A DNA stretch of 64,000 nt from Prevotella sp. (GTDB taxonomy: Bacteria > Bacteroidota > Bacteroidia > Bacteroidales > Bacteroidaceae): contig JAFWSS010000128.1 of assembly GCA_017524385.1 (NCBI GenBank), forward strand, positions 1-64,000, read 5' to 3'. Below are positions 44,332-54,267 of this stretch, piece after piece. A program made the position numbers and the translations under genes. Numbering within the stretch: position 1 is the first letter of the stretch; each line of letters opens with the position of its first letter. The notes below the pieces were generated by a model that was given only the letters and a program-made list of their open reading frames with translations, did not search any database and had not been told where the DNA came from.

Positions 44332-45573
44332 ATGAAAAAGCGCATATTCATCGCCATGCACTATATGGAACTCGGTGGTGCCGAGATGAGCCTCGTCGGC
44401 CTTCTGCATGCGTTGGATTATTCCCGTTTCGACGTGGACCTAATGGTCTACAGCCATCGGGGAGAATTGATGGAAATGATACCCCCACAAGTGAATCTGT
44501 TGCCAGAATTGCCAGAATACGCCCAGATAGAGCGTCCGATTAAAGAAGTGTTGAAAGACGGCTACTGGCGCATCGCCTTTGCCCGGCTGAAAGCCAAATG
44601 GCAATTCCGACAATATGTGCGGCAACATCACCCCAAGGAAGGTAGTGCCATTTTCCAGTATGTGGACAATGCAGTAAGACCTCACCTCCGCTCCCTTCAC
44701 CACTTGGGCTGTTACGACCTCGCCATCAGCTATCTCACCCCTCACGGCATCGTTCTCGACAAGGTGCAGGCCAAATCAAAAGCGGCATGGATACATACCG
44801 ACTACAGCTTTATCGACACCAATGTCGAACTGGAACTTCCGATTTGGAGCGGCTACGACCATATCGTATCCATTTCTGAAAGTGCTACGGAAGGTTTCGT
44901 TCGTGTGTTTCCTTCACTTAAGAAAAAAGTGATGGTTATTGAGAACATTCTCTCTCCACAATTCGTCAGAGAGCGTTCCAAATTATCCACACCTGAAGAA
45001 GTGGGCAAGGAAATGCCCAAAACCGAAGGATGTGTCAACATCTTGTCGGTAGGCAGGTTCTCTACGGCCAAGAACTACGACAACGTCCCCTCCATTTGTC
45101 GAAGCCTCAATGCCTATTTGTCAAAGAATCCCAAGAACGGGATCAAGATGTCACGATGGTATCTCATCGGCTATGGAGGAATGGAAGACATCATCAAAGA
45201 AGAAATCATCAAGGAGGGCATGCAAGACATAGTCGTCATTCTGGGCAAGAAAGACAATCCTCACCCTTACATCAAAGCATGCGACATTTACGCCCAACCT
45301 TCCCTTTTCGAAGGGAAATCGGTCACAGTGCGTGAAGCGCAAATACTCTGCAAACCTGTTGTCATTACCAATTATGCCACGGCCAAAAGCCAAATTAAAA
45401 ACGGCAAAGATGGTATCATCGTTCCTATGGACAACGAGCAATGCGCCCGTGAGATGGCATCATTCATCAATGATGCAGACAAACAAAACGCCATCATACA
45501 ATACCTTCGCCATCATGACTATGGCAATCTATCCGAAATCGAAAAAATCAGCCTTCTTTTCCAAAGCCTATGA
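44332..45573 (+). CDS. Family 4 glycosyltransferase
   Basis: 413 aa. FIAMHYMELGGAEMSLVGL (5-23), LDYSRFDVDL, later VGRFSTAKNYDNVP and the EX7E motif from Glu327 to Glu335 (FEGKSVTVREA). Shares its N-terminal design with the GT4 at 36058. Preceded by a 107-base gap. Confidence 0.86.
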   Translation: MKKRIFIAMHYMELGGAEMSLVGLLHALDYSRFDVDLMVYSHRGELMEMIPPQVNLLPELPEYAQIERPIKEVLKDGYWRIAFARLKAKWQFRQYVRQHHPKEGSAIFQYVDNAVRPHLRSLHHLGCYDLAISYLTPHGIVLDKVQAKSKAAWIHTDYSFIDTNVELELPIWSGYDHIVSISESATEGFVRVFPSLKKKVMVIENILSPQFVRERSKLSTPEEVGKEMPKTEGCVNILSVGRFSTAKNYDNVPSICRSLNAYLSKNPKNGIKMSRWYLIGYGGMEDIIKEEIIKEGMQDIVVILGKKDNPHPYIKACDIYAQPSLFEGKSVTVREAQILCKPVVITNYATAKSQIKNGKDGIIVPMDNEQCAREMASFINDADKQNAIIQYLRHHDYGNLSEIEKISLLFQSL

Positions 45574-46337
45574 TACCCAAGACCATCCATCTCTGCTGGC
45601 TCTCGGGAGACCCCTTCCCCGCCTCCATCCAGCATTGCCTTGACAGTTGGCACAAACACTTGTCATCCTACGAAATCGTGTTGTGGGACACCAACAGATT
45701 TGACGTAAACAGCACTCTTTGGACAAGACAAGCCTTTGAAAAGCGCAAATACGCCTTTGCAGCCGATTACATCCGTTTATATGCACTCTACCATCAAGGT
45801 GGCATCTACTTGGATTCCGATGTGCTCGTATATAAGCCTTTCGATGACCTTCTCCATCTTCCTTATTTCATCGGGGAAGACTATTCGGGTTGTTTCGAAC
45901 CCGCCATCGTCGGGACGGAAAAGGGGAACCCATGGATCAAGGAAGTGCTTGACTACTATGAAGGACGTGCATTCGTCAAGCCAGACGGGAGCCTCGACAC
46001 GAAAGGCCTACCGTTGGTATTCATGGAAACATTATCCCCCGGCCACACTTTCCGTTCCATTAACAAGCTGGAAGGTTATCAAGAAAAAGGCTGCGAAATC
46101 AACATTTTCACTTATCCTTTTTTCAATGGCAGAGACAATGTTGGGGCAGTGAGGTACAAAGAGAGCTATTGTTCCCACAACTATCTGGGCTCTTGGTACA
46201 AGAAGGAAGGCAACCTCAAGGACAAATTGAAAGCACTAGTGCCTCATCGCCTGCTTAATCTATCCTATCAAGCCATGTTTAATTTAGGATTGAAAAAAGT
46301 GAATCCCAACTATCAAATCCCCTATTCCGACAAATGA
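45570..46337 (+). CDS. Family 32 glycosyltransferase (OCH1-like)
   Basis: 255 aa, overlapping the GT4 by 4 bases. IPKTIHLCWLSGDPFP (2-17), FAADYIRLYALYHQGGIYLD and the DSD motif (82-84) followed by KPFDDLL are the GT32 signature. These retaining enzymes often add mannose or galactose-type sugars in capsules. Confidence 0.87.
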   Translation: MIPKTIHLCWLSGDPFPASIQHCLDSWHKHLSSYEIVLWDTNRFDVNSTLWTRQAFEKRKYAFAADYIRLYALYHQGGIYLDSDVLVYKPFDDLLHLPYFIGEDYSGCFEPAIVGTEKGNPWIKEVLDYYEGRAFVKPDGSLDTKGLPLVFMETLSPGHTFRSINKLEGYQEKGCEINIFTYPFFNGRDNVGAVRYKESYCSHNYLGSWYKKEGNLKDKLKALVPHRLLNLSYQAMFNLGLKKVNPNYQIPYSDK

Positions 46338-46365
46338 CATCCCGTAGATTATCAAACCAGCAACT

Positions 46366-47517
46366 ATGAATGATTCAACGGAGAGCCATCCCATTAGAGT
46401 GTTGATGTTATTCACCATTTTGAACCGTGGCGGCGCGGAAACGATGGTGATGAACTACTATCGTGCGATAGACCGTAGCAAGGTGCAATTCGACTTCGTG
46501 GTGCATCGTGAGGAAGAAGGCGACTACGAGGAAGAGATACGCTCCTTGGGAGGGAAGATATACCGCATGATGCCTCTTCGCCCCCATACCTTCAGCAAAT
46601 ACGAGAAACAAATCGCGGCGTTCTTCGATGAGCACCCTGAATACCACATCATCCACGGCCAATGCTCCGAGTCGGGTTATTTTTTCTACAAGGAGGCGTC
46701 TCGCCGGGGCATACCCGTCATCATCGCCCATGCCCACAACAGCCATGTGAAATTTGACTTGAGATGGATTGTCCGCACATGGATGAAACATCAAATGCGT
46801 CCCTATCTGACCCACTATTTCGCCTGCGGAGAAGAGGCAGCAGAATGGCTTTTCGGCAAGCAATTGGCAAAGAAAGCCATCATCCTGAGAAATGCCGTCG
46901 ACACCCAAGACTATCATTTTGATGCACAATTGAGAGAGGAAAAACGAAAGGAGTTAGGCCTCGCCCCTACTACTTTGGTGCTCTGCCATATTGGTCGTTT
47001 CGACAAGGTGAAGAACCATGTTTTCATCCTTGAGATTTTCGGCGAGTTGCTGAAGAAACGACCCGATGCCCAACTATTGCTCATTGGTGATGGGGATTTG
47101 AGAGAGCAAACGGAAAAGAAGGCGAGCCAGAAAGGGTTGCTTGGCAAGGTGCGTTTCCTCGGTGTGAGAAGAGATGTGAACGAACTGCTTCAAGCCGCCG
47201 ATGCCATGATCTTCCCATCCTTGTTCGAGGGATTGCCAGTGACGCTGGTAGAGGCCCAATGCACCGGCCTGCCTTGTGTCATCTCTAAGAACATACCCTC
47301 TGAGGCAGTTCTTACCGACTTGGTGGAACAAGTTTCTCTTAGCGAGTCAGTCGCGATATGGGCGGAAAAACTGATAACCGCCACCACCCAGCCTCATAAC
47401 CGTCCTACTTATGCCGAAAGAGTGGCTGCTGCCGGTTTCGACATCAAAAGCAACAGCCAATGGCTGGAGGATTTCTACCTGAATGTCAATCTTTCTGGAG
47501 TAAAGGGGAGCATTTAA
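46366..47517 (+). CDS. Family 4 glycosyltransferase (EpsF-like)
   Basis: 383 aa. VLMLFTILNRGGAETMVMNY (11-30), IIHGQCSESGYF, AHAHNSHVKFDL and the EX7E motif Glu288 to Glu296 (FEGLPVTLVEA). The layout fits EpsF-type capsule transferases. Confidence 0.87.
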   Translation: MNDSTESHPIRVLMLFTILNRGGAETMVMNYYRAIDRSKVQFDFVVHREEEGDYEEEIRSLGGKIYRMMPLRPHTFSKYEKQIAAFFDEHPEYHIIHGQCSESGYFFYKEASRRGIPVIIAHAHNSHVKFDLRWIVRTWMKHQMRPYLTHYFACGEEAAEWLFGKQLAKKAIILRNAVDTQDYHFDAQLREEKRKELGLAPTTLVLCHIGRFDKVKNHVFILEIFGELLKKRPDAQLLLIGDGDLREQTEKKASQKGLLGKVRFLGVRRDVNELLQAADAMIFPSLFEGLPVTLVEAQCTGLPCVISKNIPSEAVLTDLVEQVSLSESVAIWAEKLITATTQPHNRPTYAERVAAAGFDIKSNSQWLEDFYLNVNLSGVKGSI

Positions 47518-47553
47518 TATGAAAAATGACTCCACCACTTACAAAACAATAGT

Positions 47554-48603
47554 ATGAAACACAACGAACAAAATGACTCCATGAACATAAATTCAGAAAC
47601 AGTCAGGAAAATTGGTGGTGACAAATATGATATTTTGAAATTTATTCTGGCATTGCTTATTTTCAGTTTACACTCCAATCTCTTGCCTATCTACTTTCGT
47701 CCATTTCAGAGGATGGCAGTACCACTTTTTTTTATGATGTCATCCAACTTCTTTTTCTCCAAACTCCGTCAACTACCACAAACGGCAGAAAGACACCGAG
47801 CATTGGTTAAATATCTCAAGCGTTTTTTTTCTCTTTTGCTTTTCTGGACTGTTGTCTTTATTATACCTCTTAACATACAACGTCATTGGTCGAGTCATCC
47901 ATTTCCTCTATCTGTCCTCTCTTTTCTTCAATCTCTAGCATGCGGCAGTACATTTATTGCGTCCTGGTTCTTATCATCCACCATCATAGCCACTACCATT
48001 CTTTATTGGGCCATATATAAGGCAAGGATGGCTACTTGGTTGGTTTTCTGTCTGAGCCTGTCGGCTTATCTCATTTGTTGTCGTTTTTCATTATACTCAG
48101 GATTTTTCCCACTTAGTCCAATGCAGCAAACTGCCTTGAATGTTTATCAACAATACCTTGGTGTTCCTTACAATAGTTTCCCTGCTGCCCTAATTTGGAT
48201 TTTTATAGGGAAGATGATTGCTTATGAGGAATTAAGACTCACAAAGCGCGTATCACTTTTGCTGTCGTGTGCAGGTTTTATGCTATTGTTATTTGAGTAT
48301 ACTTTGGTCTATTTATCCGCCGATATTGCATATACAGACTGCTCGGTGAGTTTACTCATCGTTTGTCCAGCTTTCTTTATGTATTTCACTTATTTAGATG
48401 ATATTAATATAAAACACGCTCGGCTCCTAAGAAAGCATAGTGTCGTCATTTTTTGCACTCATGGTTCCTTTTTGATAATCTACCATCTTCTTTTTATCAC
48501 TCCCACAATAATACCCTACCTTACTCTCGCATCATGCCTTTTAACAGGAATGTTAGTCATTCATTATTCTAACCGAATTCAAATTCTTCGCTATTCACAC
48601 TAA
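47554..48603 (+). CDS. Acyltransferase 3 family membrane protein
   Basis: 349 aa, about ten membrane segments. ILKFILALLIFSLHS (about 27-41) carries the hallmark His; FFMMSSNFFFSKL follows. AT-rich, low similarity in the C-terminal half to the other acyltransferases here. Confidence 0.82.
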   Translation: MKHNEQNDSMNINSETVRKIGGDKYDILKFILALLIFSLHSNLLPIYFRPFQRMAVPLFFMMSSNFFFSKLRQLPQTAERHRALVKYLKRFFSLLLFWTVVFIIPLNIQRHWSSHPFPLSVLSFLQSLACGSTFIASWFLSSTIIATTILYWAIYKARMATWLVFCLSLSAYLICCRFSLYSGFFPLSPMQQTALNVYQQYLGVPYNSFPAALIWIFIGKMIAYEELRLTKRVSLLLSCAGFMLLLFEYTLVYLSADIAYTDCSVSLLIVCPAFFMYFTYLDDINIKHARLLRKHSVVIFCTHGSFLIIYHLLFITPTIIPYLTLASCLLTGMLVIHYSNRIQILRYSH

Positions 48604-48698
48604 AGCCGTAATAATTCTTTAATAATGGGCTCCATCTTTAAATCCCCTCTACTCGTGGGGACGCTTGCAAAACCAAGAATCTTCAATTATCAATATCA

Positions 48699-49586
48699 AT
48701 GGCTACATTGACCATCTTCACACCCACTTACAATCGCGCCTATTGTCTGCATTTGGGTTATGAGGCGCTTTGTCGTCAGACCTGTCAGGATTTCGTCTGG
48801 TTGATCGTGGATGATGGCAGCACGGATAATACTGCAGCTTTAGTGAGAAAATGGCAAGCCGAAGGGAAAGTGAACATCATCTACCACTATCAAGAGAACC
48901 AAGGGATGCACGGAGCCCACAACACCGCCTACCGTCTTATCGAGACCGAACTCAACACCTGCATCGACTCCGACGATTACATGCCCGACGATGCCGTGGA
49001 GAAAATCGTCAGTTTCTGGCAGGAGAAAGGCAGCGAAGAGGTTGCCGGCATCATCGGCCTCGACACCACGTTTGACGAAGAGGTGATAGGCAAGCGTCTT
49101 CCCGAAGACCGTGAACGCACCACCGTGGCAAGATATTACAGCGAGGGTGGCAGGGGCGACAAGAAGATGGTGTATCGCACGGATGTGGTGCATCGCTACC
49201 CACCCTACCCCATCTTTCCTGGTGAGAAATACCTCTCGTTGGGTTGGCTGTACGAACAAATCGACCAGGACTATGAGTTGCTCATCCTCAACGAGCCATT
49301 GGTAAGGGTGGAATACCAGCCTGACGGTTCCTCGATGAACATGTTTCGCCAATACATCCGCAACCCCCGCAGTTTCGCCTTCATCCGAAAGTCGTCGATG
49401 GTGCTTGCACCAACAAGGAAGCGCCGCTTCATGGAAGCCATACATTATGTATCGAGCAGTTTGCTCTGCCGCAACCGTCATTTCCTCACCGAATCGCCAA
49501 AGAAAGGAATGACATTCTGCGCCATACCCTTCGGCTTGGCTTTGTATGGTTACATCCGATGGAAAACGAGGGGGATTGAAGATTGA
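48699..49586 (+). CDS. Family 2 glycosyltransferase
   Basis: 295 aa. LTIFTPTYNR (4-13), VDDGSTDNT (37-45), NQGMHGAHNTAYR (67-79), DSDDY (90-94). The NQGMHGAHN variant with FPGEKYLSLGWLY marks a GT2 subgroup frequent in Bacteroidota. GC-richer than its neighbours. Confidence 0.85.
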   Translation: MATLTIFTPTYNRAYCLHLGYEALCRQTCQDFVWLIVDDGSTDNTAALVRKWQAEGKVNIIYHYQENQGMHGAHNTAYRLIETELNTCIDSDDYMPDDAVEKIVSFWQEKGSEEVAGIIGLDTTFDEEVIGKRLPEDRERTTVARYYSEGGRGDKKMVYRTDVVHRYPPYPIFPGEKYLSLGWLYEQIDQDYELLILNEPLVRVEYQPDGSSMNMFRQYIRNPRSFAFIRKSSMVLAPTRKRRFMEAIHYVSSSLLCRNRHFLTESPKKGMTFCAIPFGLALYGYIRWKTRGIED

Positions 49587-49603
49587 ATTTTTGGAGCAGC
49601 GAG

Positions 49604-49658
49604 AGCAGAGTCAAGCTTGCTTGAACACTGCCGAGTCGAGACAAAAATCAGCGAAGCT
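49604..49658 (+). repeat. Dispersed intergenic repeat, copy near 49.6 kb
   Basis: GCAGAGTCAAGCTTGCTTG, TGCCGAGTCGAGAC and CAGCGAAGCT in the order seen at 5911-5964. It fills the gap between a GT2 gene and the polymerase-like gene. Confidence 0.45.
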
Positions 49659-49720
49659 AAAAATGAAGATTGGGTTTCGATGGATCTTAAACTATAGATT
49701 TTAGACTTAAATCACTTCTT

Positions 49721-50854
49721 ATGGCAGAATTTTTCAATAGCCAATATTTAGGAGATTATTTCCACTATATCATCTTTGCACTCATCATTTGGACACTTAT
49801 ACAGTGTGCGCGTGGCATCGTATTTGATGACAAGATTGTCGCCATCAACCAAATCCTAGGCATGTTGGTGTGCATCGTCATCATCCTTATGATAGGTTTT
49901 AGGCCTCCGACAGCTGCTTATGGCGACACTATTAATTATTCAGAGGGATTCCAAAGACTAGCCGCCAACAAGGACGCAATTCCCCTTTTCAAATGGAGCA
50001 AAGAATGGCTTTTCAGCAACATCACCAATTGGTTTGCCAAGTTTGGTGACATCCACGGGTATTTTCTCTGCTTTGCCACCTTGTATGTCTCCTCCCTTTG
50101 GTTGGCTTTACGACGCATTTTTTCAGAATACAATTTCGTACCATTGTTGGTGGTCATGAGCATGTTCACATTCTGGATGTACGGTGTCAACGGCGTACGT
50201 AACGGTGTTGGTGCCTCCTTGTTCATCTTGGCTATGGCTTACACCGACAACATCCCCGCGATGATTGTCATAGCCCTATTGGGTGCTGGTGTCCACAACT
50301 CCGTTTATCTGATGATTGCAGCTGCAGCATTAGCATGGTTTATAAACGACAGCCGCTTGTATGTCGCACTATGGTTATTGTGCATCATCGTATCGCTATT
50401 GCTAGGCAATCAGATACAAGAATGGATGGCTGGATACGCTGATTCTATAGCCGATGACAACAAGCTGACAGGTTATCTCACCATGACAGAGCAACAAATG
50501 AGGTCAGAGGGAATGATCGTATCCACTACCTTCCGCTGGGATTTCATCGCCTATAGTGGACTGGGGGTGGGCATAGGCTCCTATTTCCTGTGGCGCAGGA
50601 AGTTTATAGACGACTATTATCAATGGATATTCAACACCTATCTCATCTGCAACGCCTTCTGGATACTTATCATCCGCGCCCCCTACTCCAACCGTTTCGC
50701 CCAAATCTCATGGTTCATCCTTCCTTTGGTGCTCATCTACCCCTTCATGCGCGAGCGTTTCTGGGTGAACCAAGAACGAATGCTGGCAGCAAGCATCCTC
50801 CTCTTCTACGCATACGGCTTCTATTTCAACATGCTTCCCCTCCTCCTCAACTAA
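49721..50854 (+). CDS. EpsG/Wzy-like polysaccharide polymerase
   Basis: 377 aa with about ten membrane segments. IGFRPPTAAYGDTINYSEGF (about 54-73) and TFWMYGVNGVRNGVGASLFI (about 146-165) with VHNSVYLM fit the EpsG family (the RNG and H-S motifs). It would polymerise lipid-linked repeat units. No Wzx flippase is seen in the window, which sits oddly with the Wzm/Wzt exporter. Confidence 0.83.
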   Translation: MAEFFNSQYLGDYFHYIIFALIIWTLIQCARGIVFDDKIVAINQILGMLVCIVIILMIGFRPPTAAYGDTINYSEGFQRLAANKDAIPLFKWSKEWLFSNITNWFAKFGDIHGYFLCFATLYVSSLWLALRRIFSEYNFVPLLVVMSMFTFWMYGVNGVRNGVGASLFILAMAYTDNIPAMIVIALLGAGVHNSVYLMIAAAALAWFINDSRLYVALWLLCIIVSLLLGNQIQEWMAGYADSIADDNKLTGYLTMTEQQMRSEGMIVSTTFRWDFIAYSGLGVGIGSYFLWRRKFIDDYYQWIFNTYLICNAFWILIIRAPYSNRFAQISWFILPLVLIYPFMRERFWVNQERMLAASILLFYAYGFYFNMLPLLLN

Positions 50855-50855
50855 T

Positions 50856-51905
50856 ATGATCAGCATCATCATACCCGCCTACAACTGCGAACAATACATC
50901 GAGCAATGCCTCGACTCCATCTTAGCACAGAGTTATCACGACCTGCAAGTGATTTGCGTGGAAGACTGCTCCACCGATGGCACATTGGAACTTATAGAGC
51001 AATATGTTGCCAAGGATGCTCGCGTGAAACTCATTCGCCATACACATAACCAAGGTATGTCGGCATCGCGCAACGACGGCATTGCCATATCCGAAGGTGA
51101 ATGGCTGATGCTTTTGGACAGTGACGACTGGATTGACCGCGACACGTGCCAACAAGCCTTGGAAGCGGCCCGACGCCACCAAGCCGACACCGTGGCATGG
51201 TGCTACACAAGAGAATTTATGAACAAATCCTTGCCTAAAGTCTTCGTAACGGAAGAGCAAGTATGGGAAGAAAAGGACATTCACCAATTGAACCTTCGAA
51301 TGATTGGTCCTCTTGGCGCAGAACTTGGTCGTCCCGACCTAATGGATGCATGGGTCACTGCTTGGGGAAAACTTTATAGCAGAAAATTGGTGGTGGAGGG
51401 TGCGCCTCTTCAATATGTGGACACCAAAATGATAGGCACAGCAGAGGATGCGTTGTTCAACATTGAGTATTTCGCCCGTGCAAAGAAAGTGGTGTGGCTA
51501 CCACAACCCTTCAACCACTATAGGAAGGACATGCTATCATCATCCAATCGACATCGGAAAGACCTACCCGACAAATGCGACCTTTTGTACGAAATGATGG
51601 GGCAATGCGTAGAAAAACTACAGCTTGGCGATGACGCCCGAAAAGCCCTTCAAAACCGCATCGCACTTAGCGTATTGGGCCTTGGCATCATCGCTATGCG
51701 TGGAAAGGGCAGATGGATGGAGAAATACAAAAGCCTCTACCAACTTCTTCGTCGCGACCGCCAGCGTCAAGCGTTGGCGCAGTTGGAACTCCATCATTTC
51801 CCTGTACACTGGCGTTTGTTCTATTTTTCCGCCAAGCACCGCCTAACGCCCTTGTTCATGGCGATGCAACTGGCCATCGGGCGAATCATCAACAAAGACC
51901 AATGA
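50856..51905 (+). CDS. Family 2 glycosyltransferase
   Basis: 349 aa. ISIIIPAYNC (2-11), EDCSTDGT (36-43, Cys for Gly), GMSASRNDG (67-75), DSDDW (88-92). Starts one base after the polymerase stop and overlaps the next gene by 4 bases. Confidence 0.85.
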   Translation: MISIIIPAYNCEQYIEQCLDSILAQSYHDLQVICVEDCSTDGTLELIEQYVAKDARVKLIRHTHNQGMSASRNDGIAISEGEWLMLLDSDDWIDRDTCQQALEAARRHQADTVAWCYTREFMNKSLPKVFVTEEQVWEEKDIHQLNLRMIGPLGAELGRPDLMDAWVTAWGKLYSRKLVVEGAPLQYVDTKMIGTAEDALFNIEYFARAKKVVWLPQPFNHYRKDMLSSSNRHRKDLPDKCDLLYEMMGQCVEKLQLGDDARKALQNRIALSVLGLGIIAMRGKGRWMEKYKSLYQLLRRDRQRQALAQLELHHFPVHWRLFYFSAKHRLTPLFMAMQLAIGRIINKDQ

Positions 51906-52906
51906 CAACATCAAACAGAAGGATAGGTTATCTGGATGCCACCAGAGTGCTGGCCATGTTGTTGGTCATCACATTGCACTCCCCACTCCCCTTGACAGAT
52001 AGCAAAAGCAATCTGTTAGGAGCTGTCAGCTATGTCTCAGCCCCTTGTATCGGACTGTTTTTCATGACCAGTGGCGCATTGTTGCTTTCCACCTCCCAAG
52101 ATATGACGAGTTTCATAAGGAAAAGGCTTGGCAAAGTGGCTTGGCCCACTCTGTTTTGGTCATTGTTTTATCTTGCAGAGCAATTCCTTCGTGAGGGAAC
52201 GGATATTCCAAATGCACTTCAACACTTGCTTTCCATCCCCTTCAGCGCCCAAGGCAACGGAGTGTTATGGTTCATGTACGCTCTTGTCGGCCTCTATCTG
52301 ATCACCCCCATCTTGTCGGCCTGGCTGAAGACCACAACAAAGAGAGACGTGGATTTCATCCTGCTGATATGGGGCGTCACCCTGCTTTATCCCCTTTTGA
52401 GCCAGTTTTTATCCGTGAACGAGTCGAAAGAGGGCATCACCTATTACATGAGCGGCTATGCAGGTTATTACCTTTTAGGATATCAGCTCCATCAACACCC
52501 CATCAAGTGGAAAATCAGCCATCTATCCTTTTTCCTATTGTTTCCCATAGCGGTGGTTGCTGTAATCAAATCATTTTCCTTTGATGTAGATTTCTACAAC
52601 CTGTTTTGGTATCTCAGCATCTTTGTGGTGTCGATGGCCATATTTTGGTTTTCCTTCCTCCAAAGAACCATTCAGCGACCAGTAGCCAAATGGATGGAAC
52701 AGATAAGCAACTATTCCTTCGGCATCTACCTGGTTCACATTTTCGTGATGCGAAGAGTGGTTTGGGAATGGGAATTCATTTCACAATATGGGAGTTTGTT
52801 CCAAATCGCATCCACCGTAACACTCACATTTCTTCTATCCACATTGGTGGTGCACCTTATCAGTTACCTACCCTTCTCCAAATACATCATAGGATATAAA
52901 AGATGA
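51902..52906 (+). CDS. Acyltransferase 3 family membrane protein
   Basis: 334 aa from ATG 51902, which overlaps the GT2 stop (ATGA); the frame is open further upstream but only as the GT2 shadow. YLDATRVLAMLLVITLHS (9-26) with the hallmark His, about ten membrane segments, C-terminal MEQISNYSFGIYLVHIFVMR. Fifth acyltransferase-3 gene of the locus. Confidence 0.85.
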   Translation: MTTSNRRIGYLDATRVLAMLLVITLHSPLPLTDSKSNLLGAVSYVSAPCIGLFFMTSGALLLSTSQDMTSFIRKRLGKVAWPTLFWSLFYLAEQFLREGTDIPNALQHLLSIPFSAQGNGVLWFMYALVGLYLITPILSAWLKTTTKRDVDFILLIWGVTLLYPLLSQFLSVNESKEGITYYMSGYAGYYLLGYQLHQHPIKWKISHLSFFLLFPIAVVAVIKSFSFDVDFYNLFWYLSIFVVSMAIFWFSFLQRTIQRPVAKWMEQISNYSFGIYLVHIFVMRRVVWEWEFISQYGSLFQIASTVTLTFLLSTLVVHLISYLPFSKYIIGYKR

Positions 52907-54054
52907 AAAAGAGAAAGATCATCCGCGCCTCCACCATCCCCTGGTCGCTTGAGGCATTCTGCAACGGCTTGCTGCGCGAGTTGTCTGAGCGTTACGAAGT
53001 GGTGGCATTGTCCTCCCCCGGCGAACTGCTCGACATCGTGGAAGAGCGCGAGGGAGTGAGATGCGAGCGGATAGAGATGGCGCGCCACATCTCGCCCTTG
53101 AAAGATTTGGTGTCACTTTTCCGAATATTACGGCTGTTCAAGAAGGAGAAGCCCGACATCGTGCACTCGATGACTCCGAAGGCCGGTCTTTTATGCATGT
53201 TGGCTGGTTGGATGGTGCGCGTTCCCGTACGCATCCACACATTCACCGGTCTAGTGTTCCCGTCCGCCACCGGTGTGAAGCGCCGCCTACTGATGCTGAC
53301 CGACCGCATCACTTGCCTATGCGCGACGCATGTGATACCCGAAGGCGAAGGGGTGAAGCACGACATGGAGTTCTACCACATCACCCGAAAACCACTGCGT
53401 GTGCTAGGCCATGGCAACGTGCGCGGCGTGGACATGGCATACTATTCCCGCCGCCCGGAAGTGATGCTTCTTGCCGACAAACTCCTCGACGACAGCGTCT
53501 TCACCTTCGTCTTCGTGGGTCGCATAGCCCGTGACAAGGGGATAAACGAACTCTGCGAGGCATTCTCTCGCCTGAACAAGGCGCACTCCTCCACCCGATT
53601 GATCATCGTCGGGCCTGACGAGAGCGAACTCGACCCCATCTCCACTTCAGCAAGAGACATCATCGACCACCATCCCTCCGTGCAAGCCGTAGGGATGCAA
53701 CGAGAAGACAACTTGCTGGCCTACTATGCCATAGGCGACTGCTTCGTGCTGCCGAGTTACCGAGAGGGATTTCCCAACACGGTGCTTGAGGCCGGTGCGA
53801 TGGGCCTCCCCTCCATCGTGACCGACATCAACGGCTCCAGGGAGATTGTGATAGAGGGCGAGAACGGCCTCATCGTCCCCCCTCGTGATTCCAAGGCCCT
53901 ATGCCAAGCGATGCTTAGGATGGTGGAGCAAGCGGGAGAGCATGAACACATGGCCAGCAATGCCCGACGGATGGTGGAAGAACGTTTCGAGCAAGGCTAT
54001 GTGAGACGATGCCTCTATGCTTTCTACGAAGAAGCAGAAGAAAGCACCCTGTAG
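52903..54054 (+). CDS. Family 4 glycosyltransferase (last capsule transferase)
   Basis: 383 aa, ATGA overlap with the acyltransferase. IRASTIPWSLEAFCNGLLRE, VHSMTPKAGLLCMLAG (about 86-101), VFVGRIARDKGI and the EX7E motif Glu288 to Glu296 (REGFPNTVLEA). Resembles CapM/PglA-type transferases that act early on the lipid carrier. GC-rich, unlike most of the variable part, so it may belong to the conserved backbone. Confidence 0.86.
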   Translation: MKKRKIIRASTIPWSLEAFCNGLLRELSERYEVVALSSPGELLDIVEEREGVRCERIEMARHISPLKDLVSLFRILRLFKKEKPDIVHSMTPKAGLLCMLAGWMVRVPVRIHTFTGLVFPSATGVKRRLLMLTDRITCLCATHVIPEGEGVKHDMEFYHITRKPLRVLGHGNVRGVDMAYYSRRPEVMLLADKLLDDSVFTFVFVGRIARDKGINELCEAFSRLNKAHSSTRLIIVGPDESELDPISTSARDIIDHHPSVQAVGMQREDNLLAYYAIGDCFVLPSYREGFPNTVLEAGAMGLPSIVTDINGSREIVIEGENGLIVPPRDSKALCQAMLRMVEQAGEHEHMASNARRMVEERFEQGYVRRCLYAFYEEAEESTL

Positions 54055-54133
54055 CACAAATGGATACATTGGTTATGAAAACGACCGTATTTCGATTTTT
54101 TTACATTATTAGTAGTAATTTTTCGTCGTTTCC

Positions 54134-54165
54134 TTTGAAAAAATGGGAATAATTGAGTAATTTTG
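54134..54165 (+). promoter_or_regulatory. Bacteroidota-type promoter before the acetyltransferase/peptidase/exporter operon
   Basis: TTTG at 54134-54137, 20 bases, TAATTTTG at 54158-54165: a full consensus match. It would start transcription near 54171, ~100 bases before ATG 54268, separating the peptidase-exporter genes from the capsule operon. Confidence 0.65.
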
Positions 54166-54267
54166 CAAATTGATAGAATCAACTTGTGAATCCAAGTATG
54201 TTTTTCGGCAAGACCAAGCCATTTCATTTATCTGATATTAATATTTTTACTAATTTTTTACATATTT

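Noticed and set aside
26860..52906. Wzx flippase among the multi-membrane-segment proteins
   Set aside because: The candidates carry acyltransferase-3 signatures with the first-helix His, or EpsG motifs; none shows the MATE-like pattern.
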